A stretch of 64,000 nucleotides of DNA, taken from positions 6,448,001-6,512,000 of the forward strand of contig CP082844.1 in assembly GCA_019930625.1 (NCBI GenBank), written 5' to 3'. The stretch is from Nocardia asteroides (lineage in GTDB: Bacteria > Actinomycetota > Actinomycetes > Mycobacteriales > Mycobacteriaceae). Below the pieces are notes generated by a model, which was not told where the DNA came from, did not search any database, and saw only the letters and a list, made by a program, of their open reading frames with translations. Each line of letters begins with the position of its first letter. The first letter of the stretch is position 1. Shown in pieces: positions 8,305-17,093 of the stretch. The position numbers and the translations under genes are program-made.

Positions 8305-9228
8305 ATGCCCGATTCCGCTCCCCAGACCGGTGTCCGCGCCCCGGTCGGCGTGGACACGACCCGCGCGAGCATCGCTCGCGTCTACGATGCCACCTTGGGC
8401 GGCAAAGACAACTACGAAGTCGACCGTTACGTACGCGACAAAGTCGCCGAAGTCGCTCCGCGGCAGAGCGAAGTCGCCCGCATGAACCGCCGGTGGCTGC
8501 ACCGGGTGGTCCGGTACCTGGCCGGGACGGTCGGTATCGACCAATTCCTCGACATCGGCGCGGGTCTGCCGACCGTCGGCAACACCCACGAGATCGCGCA
8601 GCAGGAGAACCCCCGGGCGCGCGTCGTGTACGTCGACAACGACCCGGTGTGCAACATCCACGGCCGCGTGCTGCTCGAGCGCAACGAGTACACCCATTTC
8701 GTCCCCGCGGATCTGACCGAGCCGAACACCCTGCTGGCGCACTCCGAGGTCACCCCGCACCTCGACCTCACCCGCCCGCTGGCGCTGATCCTCTGCGGCA
8801 TCCTGCATCACGTCGACGACGACCTCGATCCCGCCGGAATCATGCGTCAGTACATCGATGCGCTGCCGGTCGGCTCCTATGTCGCGATCACGCACTTCTA
8901 CGATCCCGCCGACGGCGGCGAGGCCCACGACATGGCCATCGAGCTCCAACGACGTTTCACCGAAATGGGTTTGGGCTCCGGCTGGTACCGTACCCGCGAG
9001 CAGATCGCCTCGTACTTCGGCGATCTGGAACTGATCGAGCCGGGTCTGGTCGAACTCGACGACTGGTGGCCGATGGGTCCCGCGATACGTCCACGGCTGA
9101 CCGAGGAACGTCTCCTACTCGGGGGTGTCGGCTACAAATCGTCGAACGGCGTCGTGACCGCACTGCGCCGCCGGGCGACCGAGCACGACCTATCGGATTC
9201 CGCCGAGAACGGCTCGGCTGAAAGGTAA
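8305..9228 (+). CDS. DUF574-family SAM-dependent methyltransferase
   Basis: 307 aa. The family signature is at residues ~15-40: tTRASIARVYDATLGGKDNYEVDR matches the actinobacterial S-adenosyl methyltransferase family (Methyltransf_19). The SAM-binding Rossmann segment FLDIGAGLPTVGNTHEIAQ and the acidic strand end VVYVDNDPV follow. The family is expanded in Streptomyces and Nocardia and its substrates are unknown. The start has AGAGAGG upstream. The stop is only 5 bases before the next gene, so the two are cotranscribed. Confidence 0.9.
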   Translation: MPDSAPQTGVRAPVGVDTTRASIARVYDATLGGKDNYEVDRYVRDKVAEVAPRQSEVARMNRRWLHRVVRYLAGTVGIDQFLDIGAGLPTVGNTHEIAQQENPRARVVYVDNDPVCNIHGRVLLERNEYTHFVPADLTEPNTLLAHSEVTPHLDLTRPLALILCGILHHVDDDLDPAGIMRQYIDALPVGSYVAITHFYDPADGGEAHDMAIELQRRFTEMGLGSGWYRTREQIASYFGDLELIEPGLVELDDWWPMGPAIRPRLTEERLLLGGVGYKSSNGVVTALRRRATEHDLSDSAENGSAER

Positions 9229-9233
9229 ACGCG

Positions 9234-9938
9234 ATGACATACGACGACCTCAACGGCCCGGAGCTGCGCGAAGACCGGTGGCGTTTCCTGGAGGTCCCGC
9301 TCGGTGCCGACCAGACCTGGCGCTACGCCGATCCGGCCGCACACACCGAGGTCGGCGAGGGCACCGTGTCGCTCCGGATCGACGCTTTCACCCGATCCCA
9401 CGCCGAAGTCCAGATACTGGACAATCCGAAGCATCTGCTGGTGTCGACCGAGGCGTTCGATCTCACCGCCGGAGCGCGGACCTTCGCCGTGGAGATGGCC
9501 GCGGAGAACATCGGCGTCACCGGCGAGGACTACCGCGACGGGTTCGCCGCGTTCAACGTCCTCGACATGAGCAGCGCCCAGGTCTTCGATCTGATCGCGA
9601 CCGGCAAGCACGCGTACGCCATCCACGAACGGCTGTTCGTGCCCGGCGTCGTCCCCCAGGAAGAGGCGTTCACCCACGTGGTGCACGCGCCGCTGGCCGG
9701 GGTCGACATCAAGCCCGGCGAGTTCCACCGCTACGCCGTCACCATCGACCGTACAGCGGGCACCGCCGACTGGTACGTGGACGACTCCCCCGTGTACACC
9801 ACGCGCGCGCCGCAGCTGCCGGAGACGGTGCAGATCGGTTTCGGCATCATCACCTTGCATCCGATCGAAGACGGCCGCAGCACCTCGCTGCGCGGGCAGG
9901 GCCTGCACGGGTCCTGGCGCAACTTCACCGTCGACTGA
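9234..9938 (+). CDS. Beta-sandwich protein, DUF6081-like
   Basis: 234 aa, almost certainly translated with the methyltransferase (5-base gap, AAAGG ahead of the ATG). It is rich in beta-strand patterns, and a segment near residues 170-200 (GEFHRYAVTIDRTAGTADWYVDDSPVY) looks like a concanavalin/LamG-type jelly roll. There is no signal peptide or membrane segment, so a cytoplasmic location is likely. The DUF6081 resemblance is from memory and no function is claimed. The coupling to a methyltransferase suggests a shared pathway. Confidence 0.7.
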   Translation: MTYDDLNGPELREDRWRFLEVPLGADQTWRYADPAAHTEVGEGTVSLRIDAFTRSHAEVQILDNPKHLLVSTEAFDLTAGARTFAVEMAAENIGVTGEDYRDGFAAFNVLDMSSAQVFDLIATGKHAYAIHERLFVPGVVPQEEAFTHVVHAPLAGVDIKPGEFHRYAVTIDRTAGTADWYVDDSPVYTTRAPQLPETVQIGFGIITLHPIEDGRSTSLRGQGLHGSWRNFTVD

Positions 9939-10010
9939 CGGCCTTCCCGGCCAGGGCACTTTTCAGCGCCCCGGTCACGTGGTCCCCGGTCCGTCCGCGG
10001 CGGTTTCGGC

Positions 10011-10913
10011 TCAGATCAGGTTCTTCTGTCTGCGGATACGGCGGCGGATGTCGGCCATCAGGCCATAGGTGCCGCCGTGGCGCACGAACCGCGGGATGAA
10101 CCGGTTGACGAACGCGACGAACACGAACAGATGCTCGAAACGTCGCTGGTCGGCAGCGGTCCATTCGACCCGCATCTGCTCCCGGAAGAGCGGGGCGAGG
10201 AACCCGATCGTGAGGAAGCGCAACAGGTTTCGGAACGGCAGCCGCAGCGTCCAGTGGATCATCCGCAGGTCGAGCAGATCGTTCAGATAGCCGCGCACGT
10301 AGTCGTCGATCGCCACGTGGGCGCAGGCCTCGTTCCAGTACCGGTCGAAGTCCGCCCGGGTGGCCGGCCACATGTCCTCGGTGACCTGCAGCGTGGTCCC
10401 CAACGTCGAGGACGAGCGGTAGAACGCCTCGGCCTGCTCGTCGTTCATCCGGCCTTGCAGCAGCTGGTAGGTGTCCTCGAAGCCGATGTACAGACACGCC
10501 GCCACCCACAGTTGCAGGTGACGATCGAACGCGTTGTATCGCACGGGCGCACCCGGCGCCGAGTGCACTTGGCGATGGGCGACGTTCACCGCTTCGCGGT
10601 AGGCTTCGCGTTCCTCGTCGGTGCCCAGGATAGCGACGGCCAGATACTGGGTGGTGGTGCGCGCCCGCTTCCACGGGTGCTTCATCAGCGACCCGGACTC
10701 GACTTTGCTCTCGGCGACACCGTAACCGACGCCAGGGCGGGCCATCTGCATGACGACATTCGCCGCCGCGCCCGCGAAGGACCAGAAGTCCAACGCGTCG
10801 GTCAGCTTTATCGGGCGCTTTGTAAGCGGTCGATGGGCCGCGTCGACATGGATCCGGGTGCGATCCTTGGTCAGCGGCACGGCGCCGTTCGATGGTTCTG
10901 CCACAGCGGACAT
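10011..10913 (-). CDS. MpaB/latex-clearing-type oxygenase (DUF2236)
   Basis: 300 aa. It matches the all-alpha MpaB/Rubber-oxygenase family, haem-b-binding proteins or presumed oxygenases with a conserved His-rich core. Visible pieces are NVAHRQVHS, the NAFDRHLQLWVAACLY helix and LFREQMRVEWTAADQRRFEHL near the C-terminus. Characterised members cleave prenyl chains or polyisoprene. Lying 97 bp downstream of the mce/mas operon on the same strand, it might act on lipids handled by the importer, but that is only contextual inference. Confidence 0.8.
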   Translation of the reverse strand: MSAVAEPSNGAVPLTKDRTRIHVDAAHRPLTKRPIKLTDALDFWSFAGAAANVVMQMARPGVGYGVAESKVESGSLMKHPWKRARTTTQYLAVAILGTDEEREAYREAVNVAHRQVHSAPGAPVRYNAFDRHLQLWVAACLYIGFEDTYQLLQGRMNDEQAEAFYRSSSTLGTTLQVTEDMWPATRADFDRYWNEACAHVAIDDYVRGYLNDLLDLRMIHWTLRLPFRNLLRFLTIGFLAPLFREQMRVEWTAADQRRFEHLFVFVAFVNRFIPRFVRHGGTYGLMADIRRRIRRQKNLI

Positions 10914-11010
10914 GACGGTCCTTCCCTTGTCTTCCCTACACCTCGCGCGACCCGGCTCAGCCGCGTCGGCGACAGCCGTGTGCGTCCGCTGCCGTGTCGC
11001 CGCGGACAGT

Positions 11011-11655
11011 TCAGGGCAGCCGCGGCGGCGCCAGCGGCGAGTTGACCTTGTTCACCAGCCAGCGATCGCCCGACTTCTCCAGGCGCAGCACCATCGACAG
11101 CTGCCCGGGCGCGGGCTTGCCCTGGGTACCGAGACTGGTGATGCTCTGTCCGATGACCACGATGGCCTCGGCGGAGCTCTCATCGGCGGTGCGAATGGCG
11201 CACTGCACGTCGTTCGTCTTCGACACCACCTCGCCCTGGGTCAGCACTTCGCGCAATTCGCGGCTGGTGGAGTCGAATTGCTTCTTCCAGTCCCCGGTGG
11301 CACCGTCGAGCACCGCGGCGAAATACGCGTCGAGATCCTTCGCGTCGTAGTTCGCCAGCACCGGTGCGTACCGGCAGGCGGCGGTACGAGCCTGATCCTG
11401 GGCTTCCAGCAGGTCTTCGTTGTTCTTGTTCTGGACGAACCAGAAGGCCGCCGCCGCGACCGCCAAGACGAGCGCGGCCGCGGTCGCAGCGCGCACCGCC
11501 AGGGTCGCGCGGGGCCCTCCCAACCGGCCCCGCAGCCGGGGCCGGCGCGCACCGGAGTTCTCGGCGGCGTCGTCCGCCGCGTTTTCGGGCTCGCGCACCT
11601 CGGTCGCGGTCGTGTCCTTCGTTTCGTCGGTGTTCTCGACGTCGGTGTCGCTCAT
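11011..11655 (-). CDS. Mce-associated membrane protein (Mas)
   Basis: 214 aa. An acidic N-terminal tail (~1-60, rich in Asp/Glu/Thr) is followed by one transmembrane helix (~68-92). The extracytoplasmic domain is of the Mce-associated type, related to the NTF2-like fold, with the pattern YFAAVLDGATGDWKKQF. Mas proteins stabilise or assist Mce importers. The gene begins 8 bp after the mceF stop, so it is the last member of the operon. Confidence 0.88.
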   Translation of the reverse strand: MSDTDVENTDETKDTTATEVREPENAADDAAENSGARRPRLRGRLGGPRATLAVRAATAAALVLAVAAAAFWFVQNKNNEDLLEAQDQARTAACRYAPVLANYDAKDLDAYFAAVLDGATGDWKKQFDSTSRELREVLTQGEVVSKTNDVQCAIRTADESSAEAIVVIGQSITSLGTQGKPAPGQLSMVLRLEKSGDRWLVNKVNSPLAPPRLP

Positions 11656-11663
11656 CGTTTCTC

Positions 11664-12842
11664 CTAGTTGCCGGGAGCGGGTCGGGACAGTTCGTCGCCG
11701 GTGACGCCCGGCGGCGGTCCGGACCCGTTGTCCGGCACGTTCGGCCGCGGCGCGTTCGCCGAACCGCGGATCTGCAGCGCCGGGTCGTCGGTGACGCAGT
11801 AGTTGTAGAGACGCACGCGCGTGTCGGTCATCTTCTGGGTGGGCACCACCGGGATGGTGTCGTACTCGCAGGTCGGTCGCGGCCAGATGTCGACCATCGT
11901 GTGGAATGCGTTGTCGTGCGCCGGGATGCCCAGCGCCTCCGAACCGGCCCGCAACGCCGGGAAAAGTGCGGCGATCGCGGGCTCACGGAGTTTGGCGGCT
12001 CTGGTGATCGCGACGAAATTGGTGACCAGATCGGTGATGGGGTCCTGCGTGCGGGACACGAACCCGCCGAGGGTGGCCAGTTGGCCGGGACCTTCGTCGA
12101 GCAGGTGACGCACTTCGCGGTCGGCGGCGCTCAACTGCTCGAACAGCACCCCACCGGCCCGCGTCAACGTGGCTAGGTCCGGTTGGGCGTGGGAGGTCGT
12201 CTCCGCGATGATCTCGAGATTCTCGATCAGCTGCCGGGTCTGCGGCAGCAGATCGGTCAACCCGGCCATGGCCCGGCTGATCCCGGAGATCATGTTCCGC
12301 AGCTGGTCCGGCCCGCCCGCCAGCGCTTTGTCGAGTTCGTCGATGATCACGTTCAGCCGATCGGGGTTCATGCCGCCGATGAGCCCGCTCAGATTGGTCA
12401 GCATCGACTGCACCGAGACGGGCACGGACGTGCGGGATCGGTCGACCAGCGCGCCGTCGGTGAGATACGGCCCGGTGTCGGCGTCCGGCCGGAAGTCCAG
12501 ATACTGCTCGCCCGCCGCCGACAGCCGACCGACCACGACCGCGCCGCCGACCGGGATCTTAGCCGTAGCATCGATTTCGGCGATCGCGGCTACGCCGGAA
12601 CCGGACGCTGCCACCTCCCGCACCGACCCGACCCGGGTACCGCGGAAGGTGACGTCGTTGCTCGGTAGCAGCCCGCCGGAAGACGGCAAGTCCACCGTGA
12701 CCGCGTACGTGCCGCGCATCGGGTCGATCCGCAGCACCACCGCGCCCAGGTAGGCCGCGCCCGCCAGCAGCACCACGACCAGACCGAGATTCGCGACGGC
12801 GACACGGCGACGGACCAGCCATTGCCACAACGGTGGATTCAT
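11664..12842 (-). CDS. mceF: MceF subunit (MlaD domain)
   Basis: 392 aa. An N-terminal transmembrane anchor (~15-35) precedes an MlaD/MCE domain (~40-120, with TYAVTVDLPSSGGLLPSNDVTFRGTRVGSV). A long helical region and a Pro-rich tail follow. MCE subunits form a hexameric tube across the periplasm for lipid import. Its ATG overlaps the mceE stop by 4 bases (ATGA). The final mce slot plus the terminal Mas gene identifies it as F. Confidence 0.92.
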   Translation of the reverse strand: MNPPLWQWLVRRRVAVANLGLVVVLLAGAAYLGAVVLRIDPMRGTYAVTVDLPSSGGLLPSNDVTFRGTRVGSVREVAASGSGVAAIAEIDATAKIPVGGAVVVGRLSAAGEQYLDFRPDADTGPYLTDGALVDRSRTSVPVSVQSMLTNLSGLIGGMNPDRLNVIIDELDKALAGGPDQLRNMISGISRAMAGLTDLLPQTRQLIENLEIIAETTSHAQPDLATLTRAGGVLFEQLSAADREVRHLLDEGPGQLATLGGFVSRTQDPITDLVTNFVAITRAAKLREPAIAALFPALRAGSEALGIPAHDNAFHTMVDIWPRPTCEYDTIPVVPTQKMTDTRVRLYNYCVTDDPALQIRGSANAPRPNVPDNGSGPPPGVTGDELSRPAPGN

Positions 12843-13963
12843 CGTCCGCCCTCTTCCTGCTCCGGTTGCCGCGGCGGACTGGTGACCCGGCCGATCACCT
12901 TCTCGATGACCTGGGCCAAGCTGCCGATGAAGGCGGGCACGTCACCGAGTTCGGGCAGTCGGCTCCCGGACGGGTCGGTCAGTGCGCCGACGCTGAGGTA
13001 GGACACCGTCGCCGCCACCGCCAGCACCGGCCCGTCCAGGCTGCCCATCAGCGACGGGTAGATCGTGTGCAGCCCGTCGAGCGTGCCGCCCAGGTCGTCG
13101 CCCATCTGGGTGAAACCCGACATCAACTGCTGGATGCTGTCGAACAGGCTCACCGCTTGCGGTCCGGTGGTCTCGGTGAAATCGCCGAGCGCCGTCATGG
13201 TCACCGACACCTTGTCGAGCAGATCCACGATGGCCTGGTTGTTCTCGGCGAGCAAGGCGAGCAACTGCGGGAAGGTGTCCGCGGCGGCCCCGAGTTCGGC
13301 CTTGCGCCGGGCCAATTCGCCGGTCAGGACGTTCATTCCGGTCAGAACGTTGTCGATGTCGTCGGTGCGCGCGTTCAGCGCGGCGATCACGGCGGTCAGT
13401 TCGGTGATCAGGTGGGCGAGTTCGGGAGCCCGGCCGGCGAACATTGTGTTCAGCTCCGCGGTGATCTTCGCGGCCTGATTGATGCCGCCTCCGTTGATCA
13501 GCATCGACACCGACATCATCAGCTGTTCGACCGACGCGGCCGCCGCCGTGTGATCGGCGCCGATGGTGTCGCCCGCCGACAAGAACTCTGCGCCCTCGGT
13601 GGCAGGAGGCAGCGTCATCGCGACGAAGATGTCGCCGAGTGGTGTCGCCTGACGCAGCTCCGCGGTGGTGCCGCGCGGCAACTGGATGTCCTCGCGGATG
13701 AGCATTTCGACGTCGGCGAGAAAGTTGGTGGTGCTGATGCCGGTGACCACGCCGATGTCGGTGCCGCCGATCTTCACGTGCGCGTGGTCGGGCAGGTTGA
13801 GCGCGTCGCGGAAGGTGGCGTGGATCGGGTAGCCCGGGGCGCCGAGCCCCGGCTTCGGCATCGGCAGATTCGAGACGCCGACGCCGCAACCGGTCGCCCC
13901 GCCGACAGCCGCCACGGTCACCACGGCGGCGGTGATGCGCTTCAGCGCGGTCGCCCGGTTCAT
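12839..13963 (-). CDS. mceE: MceE subunit, lipoprotein-type
   Basis: 374 aa starting at ATG 13963, which overlaps the mceD stop as ATGA. A short n-region and hydrophobic stretch end in GGATGC (Cys 26), an acceptable lipobox, as expected for the MceE/LprK subunit. Just after it, VGVSNLPMPKPG resembles the G-x-S-N-x-x-x-P element of known MceE proteins. The MCE domain follows (~40-120), then a long coiled-coil-like helical region. It is anchored to the outer leaflet of the cytoplasmic membrane. Confidence 0.92.
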   Translation of the reverse strand: MNRATALKRITAAVVTVAAVGGATGCGVGVSNLPMPKPGLGAPGYPIHATFRDALNLPDHAHVKIGGTDIGVVTGISTTNFLADVEMLIREDIQLPRGTTAELRQATPLGDIFVAMTLPPATEGAEFLSAGDTIGADHTAAAASVEQLMMSVSMLINGGGINQAAKITAELNTMFAGRAPELAHLITELTAVIAALNARTDDIDNVLTGMNVLTGELARRKAELGAAADTFPQLLALLAENNQAIVDLLDKVSVTMTALGDFTETTGPQAVSLFDSIQQLMSGFTQMGDDLGGTLDGLHTIYPSLMGSLDGPVLAVAATVSYLSVGALTDPSGSRLPELGDVPAFIGSLAQVIEKVIGRVTSPPRQPEQEEGGR

Positions 13964-15048
13964 TCGGCGATCCCGAGCAGTGCGGCGGTCAAACCGAAAT
14001 CGGGACCGAAATCCTGCGGCTTCCCGGTGCGGCAACCGTCGAGGCGCAGCTGGATTCGTTCACAGAACTGGGATACGACCTCGTTGTCCAGCACCACTTT
14101 GTCGGTCAGCGCGTGCAGGCGCAGCGCCTGGTGTTCCCGGCTGACCGCGTTGGACAGGTTCTCGAACAGCAGCGGCCCCACATCGATGATCTCGGTGAGC
14201 CCGCGGGCGTTGGCCCGCATCTGCGCGGTGATCGCGGTGAAACGGTCGAGCGCGCCGGCCAGCTGGTCACCGTTGCGGCCGACCAGCGTCGAGGTGTTCG
14301 TGACGAACTGATCCAGTTGCTCCAGCACCGCCTGCAGACCGGGCGCCTGTTGGCCCAGCAGAGCGATCAACTCGGTGAGCCTGCCGCTGAAATCGCGAAC
14401 CGTCTGGTCATTCCGCGCGATGATCTGGGTGATCTCGGTGAGCTTGATGATGGTGTTGGAGATCTGGTCGGCATTCGCGAAGGACACTTCGAACGCGGCC
14501 GACAGCGCGTCCAGGGTCGCGCGCAGCCGGTCGCCGTTGCCGTCCAGCAGCGGGAACAGCACCCGGCTCGCCATCGGGCCGTTGTCCGGATCGCCCTTCA
14601 GCGCGGCGCCGAGCTGATCGAAGTTCTGCAGGATGCGGTCGAGCTCGACCGGTGTGCGGGTCCGCGTGAGCGGAATGTGCGTGCCGTCGGTGAGCACCGG
14701 TCCGCTACCGCTGTAGGCCGGGGCGAGCTCGACGTGCCGATTGGTGATCAGTTGCGGTGACACCAGCGCGGCGATCGCGTCGGCCGGAATCGCCACCCCC
14801 TTGTCGAGACTCATGGTCACCTGGACATAGCTGCCCTTGGCTTCCACCGTGTCGACGCGGCCGACCGGCACACCGAGCACGGCCACCTCGTTGCCCGCGT
14901 ACAAACCGGCGACGTTCTCGAAATCCGCGCTGATCCGCAGATGTTCGCCGAGATAGCGGTCGGGCAGCGTGGTCAGGCTGTCGGGCACCAGCGAGCATCC
15001 CGCCGCCAACAGGGCGGCCGCGCACACCGCCGTGGCCTTGCCCAGCAT
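13960..15048 (-). CDS. mceD: MceD subunit, also with a lipobox
   Basis: 362 aa from the ATG at 15048, chosen because GAGGAG lies 7 bases upstream. The other in-frame ATG at 15054 is too close to it. The N-terminus reads as a signal peptide ending LLAAGC (Cys 18), a textbook lipobox. Mycobacterial MceD is normally membrane-anchored rather than lipidated. The MCE domain follows (YLGEHLRISADFENVAGLYAGNEVAVLGVPVG), then the helical barrel region. The position between C and E in the operon identifies the subunit. Confidence 0.9.
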   Translation of the reverse strand: MLGKATAVCAAALLAAGCSLVPDSLTTLPDRYLGEHLRISADFENVAGLYAGNEVAVLGVPVGRVDTVEAKGSYVQVTMSLDKGVAIPADAIAALVSPQLITNRHVELAPAYSGSGPVLTDGTHIPLTRTRTPVELDRILQNFDQLGAALKGDPDNGPMASRVLFPLLDGNGDRLRATLDALSAAFEVSFANADQISNTIIKLTEITQIIARNDQTVRDFSGRLTELIALLGQQAPGLQAVLEQLDQFVTNTSTLVGRNGDQLAGALDRFTAITAQMRANARGLTEIIDVGPLLFENLSNAVSREHQALRLHALTDKVVLDNEVVSQFCERIQLRLDGCRTGKPQDFGPDFGLTAALLGIAE

Positions 15049-15059
15049 TCGCATTCTCC

Positions 15060-16073
15060 TCACTTGCACCCCTGTACGGCTTGGGCGAAACACAGCCAGT
15101 TGTCCGGGAAGAACCACGGCGCCCACACCTCGCCGTAGGGACCGTTGCCGGTCACATTGGTGAACTGCCGCAACGTCACCGGCATGATCTCGTAGAGCCG
15201 GTCGAGGTTGTCGCGGTTCTTCGCCAGCCCCTCCGACATCGTGTTCAGGTCGTGGATCAGCGGCTCGAGCTGGTCGTTGTTCTCCAAGCCCATGTCGCGC
15301 AGCAGGCCCGACAGGCTGGCGACGTTGTCGAGCAACTGCCGCAGCAGCGCTTGGCGCTTCTGCACCGCGGCGCCGATGGCCTCGCCGCGGGTCAGCAACA
15401 GCAGCACGCTGTTCTGATTGTCCGAAACCAGCTGGGAGACCTGATCGAGGCCTTTGAGCAGCGCGTCGACCTCGTCGCGGCGATCGTCGACCACCTTGGC
15501 CAGCGCGCCGATGCTGTCGAGCGCCTGCACGGCCAACTGCGGAGAATCGCCCAGCTGTTGGTTCACCGCGTCCAGTGCCTGCCGTAGTTTCCGCGGATCG
15601 ATGCGCTCGATCCGCTCGAACGAATTCTTGTACTGCGGATCCTGGATCACCTTGCTCAAGTTGTACGGCACGGTCGTGTTGATCAGGCGAATCCGGTTGC
15701 CCGGCAAGCCCTTACCATCGCCGGGCAGCAGATCCACGTGCAACCGGCCGAGGATGGTGGACATCTCGATGGCCGCGCGCGCGTCCGGCCCCAGCCGCAG
15801 GTCGCGACGGACGCGCAGCTCGACGACGACCTTCGGCCCCTCCAGACGCACCGATCGCACCGCACCGACCTCGATACCCGAGACGTCCACCGTCGCACCC
15901 GGGCGCAGGCCCGCGGCTTGCGCGAACTCGGCCTCGATGGTCTTGTCCCCCAGCCGCGCCTGTTTCAGCACGCTGGAACCGACGAGCAGAGCAGCGACGA
16001 GCCCGGCCGCGAGGAGCCCCAGCCGCAGATGCCGGTTGCGCAGGAAACCCGGCAGCCGCAATTTCTCGATCAC
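15060..16073 (-). CDS. mceC: MceC subunit
   Basis: 337 aa starting at GTG 16073, which overlaps the mceB stop as GTGA, with GGAGG 7 bases upstream. The longer in-frame extension would lie inside mceB. A transmembrane anchor (~15-37) is followed by an MCE domain with GLRPGATVDVSGIEVGAV and then an alpha-helical region that would form the needle of the MCE hexamer. The C-terminus ends in a conserved-looking GEVWAPWFFPDNWLC segment. Confidence 0.92.
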   Translation of the reverse strand: MIEKLRLPGFLRNRHLRLGLLAAGLVAALLVGSSVLKQARLGDKTIEAEFAQAAGLRPGATVDVSGIEVGAVRSVRLEGPKVVVELRVRRDLRLGPDARAAIEMSTILGRLHVDLLPGDGKGLPGNRIRLINTTVPYNLSKVIQDPQYKNSFERIERIDPRKLRQALDAVNQQLGDSPQLAVQALDSIGALAKVVDDRRDEVDALLKGLDQVSQLVSDNQNSVLLLLTRGEAIGAAVQKRQALLRQLLDNVASLSGLLRDMGLENNDQLEPLIHDLNTMSEGLAKNRDNLDRLYEIMPVTLRQFTNVTGNGPYGEVWAPWFFPDNWLCFAQAVQGCK

Positions 16074-17092
16074 CGGCAGACCTCCGAATGCGAATCGCCG
16101 CCCACCTGTGAGAACAGTCCCGGTGGCAGCAGCACGCCCCACAGCGAGATGTCGAGGCTGCACAGGTAGGCGTTGCCGTATGCCCCGTAGCCGGTGAAGC
16201 GGGCGATGCCGTTGAGCACCGTGGGCAACTCCACCGCTGCCTGGTCCAGCGAGGCGCCGTTGAGCAGCAGCAGCGCCACACCCGTCGTGGCTTCCCGCTG
16301 GGCGGTCGCCAGCCCCGGCTTGACCTGCATCACCAAGCGGGTGAGCGAGTCGGTGGTGCCCGCGACCCGGTCGACGGAGTGCTTCAGGCTCTCGCCCTGC
16401 GCGTACAACCCCTCCATCAGCGCGCGCGCCTGGGTGAGCAGCGTCTCCAACTCGTCGCTGCGATGGGCCAGACCGGTCACCACACTGCTGAGGTTGCCCA
16501 GCACCTCGCCCAGGATCTCGTCCCGCTGACCGAACGTGCCCGCCAGCTGCGCCGCCTGCGTGATCAAGGCGCTGAGCGACACCTGGCTGCCCTGTAACGC
16601 CTGGATCAGCGTCTCCGACAACGAGTTCACCTGATCGGGTTGCAGCACGCCGAACAGCGGCTCGAAGCCCGACAGCAGCGCGGACACGTCGAACGAGGGC
16701 TCGGTCCGCTCCAGCGGGATCTGCGCGCCCGCCTCCAGCACCGTCCCCGCCCCATCGCCCGCGGCCAAGGCCACGTAGCGCTGCCCGATCAGGTTCTGGT
16801 AGCGGACCATCGCCTTTGTCGTCGTGGTCAGCCGCTGCCCGTCCTCGAGCCGGAAATCGACTCTGGCCAGGTACCCGTCGGTGAAGTCGATCTTGTCCAC
16901 CCGGCCGATCCGCACGCCCGCCGCGCGGACGTCGTCGCCGACGCGCAAGCCGAGCACATCGGAGAACACCGCCGAGTAGGGCTGGGTGCGCCCCTCGACC
17001 GATCGCTGCAAAGTGGACCAGATGGTGTAGGTGAGGGCGATCGCCACGACCGCGAACAAGCTGAAACCGATCAGCGCTCTGGTGGATCTCAT
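16070..17092 (-). CDS. mceB: MceB subunit
   Basis: 340 aa. A membrane anchor (~7-27) is followed by the MCE domain (SAVFSDVLGLRVGDDVRAAGVRIGRVDKI) and helical repeats. The C-terminal region has GYGAYGNAYLCSLDISLWG, typical of actinobacterial MceB. Only one base separates its ATG from the mceA stop. It is a component of the hexameric lipid-import conduit. Confidence 0.92.
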   Translation of the reverse strand: MRSTRALIGFSLFAVVAIALTYTIWSTLQRSVEGRTQPYSAVFSDVLGLRVGDDVRAAGVRIGRVDKIDFTDGYLARVDFRLEDGQRLTTTTKAMVRYQNLIGQRYVALAAGDGAGTVLEAGAQIPLERTEPSFDVSALLSGFEPLFGVLQPDQVNSLSETLIQALQGSQVSLSALITQAAQLAGTFGQRDEILGEVLGNLSSVVTGLAHRSDELETLLTQARALMEGLYAQGESLKHSVDRVAGTTDSLTRLVMQVKPGLATAQREATTGVALLLLNGASLDQAAVELPTVLNGIARFTGYGAYGNAYLCSLDISLWGVLLPPGLFSQVGGDSHSEVCR

Positions 17093-17093
17093 C

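Noticed and set aside
10967..11002. CGGCGACA/TGTCGCCG inverted repeat after the mas gene as a terminator
   Set aside because: 20-base loop, no T-tract, high-GC context; a chance pairing is likely.
12833..14311. Long plus-strand open frame across mceD/E
   Set aside because: Antisense to well-supported MCE subunits; typical high-GC shadow frame.
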